Assembly: GCA_934567745.1 (NCBI GenBank)
Contig: CAKTJM010000108.1
Coordinates: 1-6,417, forward strand
Length of the DNA stretch: 6,417 nucleotides
From: an uncultured Eubacteriales bacterium
Lineage (GTDB): Bacteria; Bacillota; Clostridia; Oscillospirales; Oscillospiraceae
Direction: 5' to 3'
Notes under the pieces: model-generated
Seen by the model: the letters and a program-made list of their open reading frames with translations, nothing else
Told to the model about the DNA's origin: nothing
Databases searched by the model: none
Made by a program: the position numbers and the translations under genes
In this document: in pieces, positions 5,271 to 6,417 of the stretch
Layout of the letters: every line of letters begins with the position of its first letter
Position numbering within the stretch: the stretch's first letter is position 1

Positions 5271-5291
5271 TATCGAGGGAGGGATGGGACG

Positions 5292-6417
5292 TTGTATCAG
5301 GCGCTGTACCGCAAATGGCGGCCGCGCACGTTCGAGGACGTGGTGGGCCAGGACCATATCACGGACACGCTCCGGCGCCAGGTGGCGACCGGGCGGCTGT
5401 CCCATGCCTATCTGTTCACGGGCACGCGCGGGACGGGCAAGACCACCTGCGCGAAGATCCTCGCCCGGGCGGTCAACTGTGAGCGGCCGGTGGACGGGGA
5501 CCCGTGCAACGAGTGCCCCTCCTGCCGCGGGATCGAGGACGGCTCGATCCTCGACGTGCTGGAGCTGGACGCTGCGTCGAACAACGGCGTCGATCAGATC
5601 CGCGCCCTGCGCGACGAGGCGATCTACACGCCCGCGGCCGTGCGCAAGCGGGTGTACATCGTGGACGAGGTCCACATGCTCTCCGTGGCGGCGTTCAACG
5701 CGCTGCTGAAGATCCTGGAGGAGCCGCCCGCGCACCTGATGTTCATCCTCGCGACGACGGAGCTGCAAAAGGTCCCGGCGACGATCAAGTCGCGGTGCCA
5801 GCAGTTCGCGTTCAAGCGGATCGGGCCGAAGACCATCGCGGACCGGCTGCGCTACGTGGCCGGGGCCGAGGGGATCGAGCTCGCGCCGGAGGCGGCGGAC
5901 CTGCTGGCCCGCCTGGCCGACGGCGGTCTGCGCGACGGCCTGTCGCTGCTGGACCAGTGCAGCGGCGGGGGCGCGGTCACGGAGCAGACCGTGCTGGACA
6001 CGCTGGGCCTGGCCGGGAACCGGCGCACGGCCGCGATCCTGGACTGCGCCGCACGGGAGGACACCGCCGGGGCGCTCGACGCGCTCGACGAGCTGTACCG
6101 CGAAGGGAAGGACATGGGCGCGCTCCTGTCCGAGCTGACCACGCTGGTGCGGGACCTGCTGATCCGCAAGACCGCGCCGGAGGGCGGCAGCGCCCTCCTC
6201 GTCGGCGGCTATGGGGAAAAGGAGCTGCGCGCCCTGGGCCAGCGGTTCACGGCGGCGGAGCTGATCCAGTGCATGCGGATCCTCCAGGCCGCCCAGGCGG
6301 ACCTCTACCGCAGCAGCAGCCGTCGGCTGGACGTCGAGCTGTGCCTGATCCGGCTGTGCGACCGGCGGCTCTCCGACACGCCGGAGGGCATCCTCGCACG
6401 GCTGAGCCGCCTGGAGG
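5292..6417 (+). CDS. dnaX: DNA polymerase III subunit gamma/tau, 3'-truncated by window end
   Basis: DnaX is the ATPase of the clamp loader that places the beta clamp on DNA and links the replicase at the fork. The visible 375 codons (plus one base) are open to the edge. Start is TTG at 5292, preceded 8 nt upstream by GGAGGG, giving the canonical MYQALYRKWRP N-terminus; the ATG at 5284 is out of frame. Motifs in order: VVGQDH (17-22), Walker A GTRGTGKTT (44-52), four zinc cysteines C63, C72, C75 and C78, ELDAASNNGVDQIR (91-104), Walker B IVDEVHML (123-130), sensor 1 FILATTE (151-157), the SRC arginine-finger motif (167-169), sensor 2 GGLRDGLSLLDQ (211-222), then the domain III collar (about 230-360). 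The C-terminal tau part lies outside, so presence of a tau/gamma frameshift cannot be judged. No internal frameshift is seen. No separate promoter is evident; read-through from the SRP RNA promoter or coaX is likely. Confidence 0.97.
   Translation, partial: MYQALYRKWRPRTFEDVVGQDHITDTLRRQVATGRLSHAYLFTGTRGTGKTTCAKILARAVNCERPVDGDPCNECPSCRGIEDGSILDVLELDAASNNGVDQIRALRDEAIYTPAAVRKRVYIVDEVHMLSVAAFNALLKILEEPPAHLMFILATTELQKVPATIKSRCQQFAFKRIGPKTIADRLRYVAGAEGIELAPEAADLLARLADGGLRDGLSLLDQCSGGGAVTEQTVLDTLGLAGNRRTAAILDCAAREDTAGALDALDELYREGKDMGALLSELTTLVRDLLIRKTAPEGGSALLVGGYGEKELRALGQRFTAAELIQCMRILQAAQADLYRSSSRRLDVELCLIRLCDRRLSDTPEGILARLSRLE

Noticed and set aside
5152..5709. A 185 aa Arg/Thr/Ser-rich open frame covering the end of the SRP RNA and the start of dnaX
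   Set aside because: It is the wrong frame of dnaX; the true dnaX frame starts at TTG 5292 with all clamp-loader motifs and is open to the window edge.
1..6417. Search for CRISPR arrays, tRNA genes, insertion sequences, long direct repeats, phage or toxin-antitoxin genes
   Set aside because: Reading both strands by eye I saw no repeat-spacer pattern, tRNA cloverleaf, transposase motif or terminal inverted repeats; the content is housekeeping plus small hypothetical genes.

Overview
The window looks like a chromosomal segment of a high-GC, Gram-positive member of the Clostridia. The best fit is an Oscillospiraceae-type gut anaerobe, but this is inferred from gene style and not proven. Three observations support it. 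A long SRP RNA with an Alu domain lies directly upstream of dnaX, the Bacillus/Clostridia arrangement. A type III pantothenate kinase is present. A cassette of three small proteins resembles uncharacterised clostridial families that I recall. The DNA is GC-rich with strong third-position GC. Start codons are mixed (ATG, TTG, GTG), usually with good Shine-Dalgarno sites.

Layout. Bases 4-2990 (+) hold a probable three-gene unit: a TagO/WecA-type polyprenyl-phosphate GlcNAc-1-phosphate transferase, a WecB/MnaA-type UDP-GlcNAc 2-epimerase overlapping it by 98 nt, and an unrecognised single-pass membrane protein with a possible LolA-like extracytoplasmic domain. A rho-independent terminator for this strand sits at about 3196-3226. 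Bases 3894-2997 (-) hold three tightly packed small genes (83, 121 and 91 aa) of unknown function that converge on the first unit. Bases 3895-4087 are a divergent regulatory region: a good extended -10 promoter and a 5' leader hairpin for coaX, and a weak -10 for the minus-strand cassette. Bases 4088-4918 (+) are coaX. A sigma-A type promoter overlaps the coaX stop codon and drives the large SRP RNA (core about 4963-5232). That RNA is flanked by a long complementary stem resembling a precursor processed by RNase III. From 5292 to the window end is dnaX, starting at TTG and cut by the edge.

How the genes work together. TagO/WecA and WecB/MnaA supply the lipid-linked GlcNAc and the UDP-ManNAc used to build the linkage unit of wall teichoic acid or similar anionic wall glycans. 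CoaX starts coenzyme A synthesis. The SRP RNA is the scaffold for co-translational membrane targeting, and DnaX is the clamp-loader subunit of the replicase. These are housekeeping genes. I see no mobile element, CRISPR array, phage gene, tRNA or defence system. The least explained parts are the three-gene minus-strand cassette, the long tagO/wecB overlap, and the way the SRP RNA transcription unit is embedded between coaX and dnaX.
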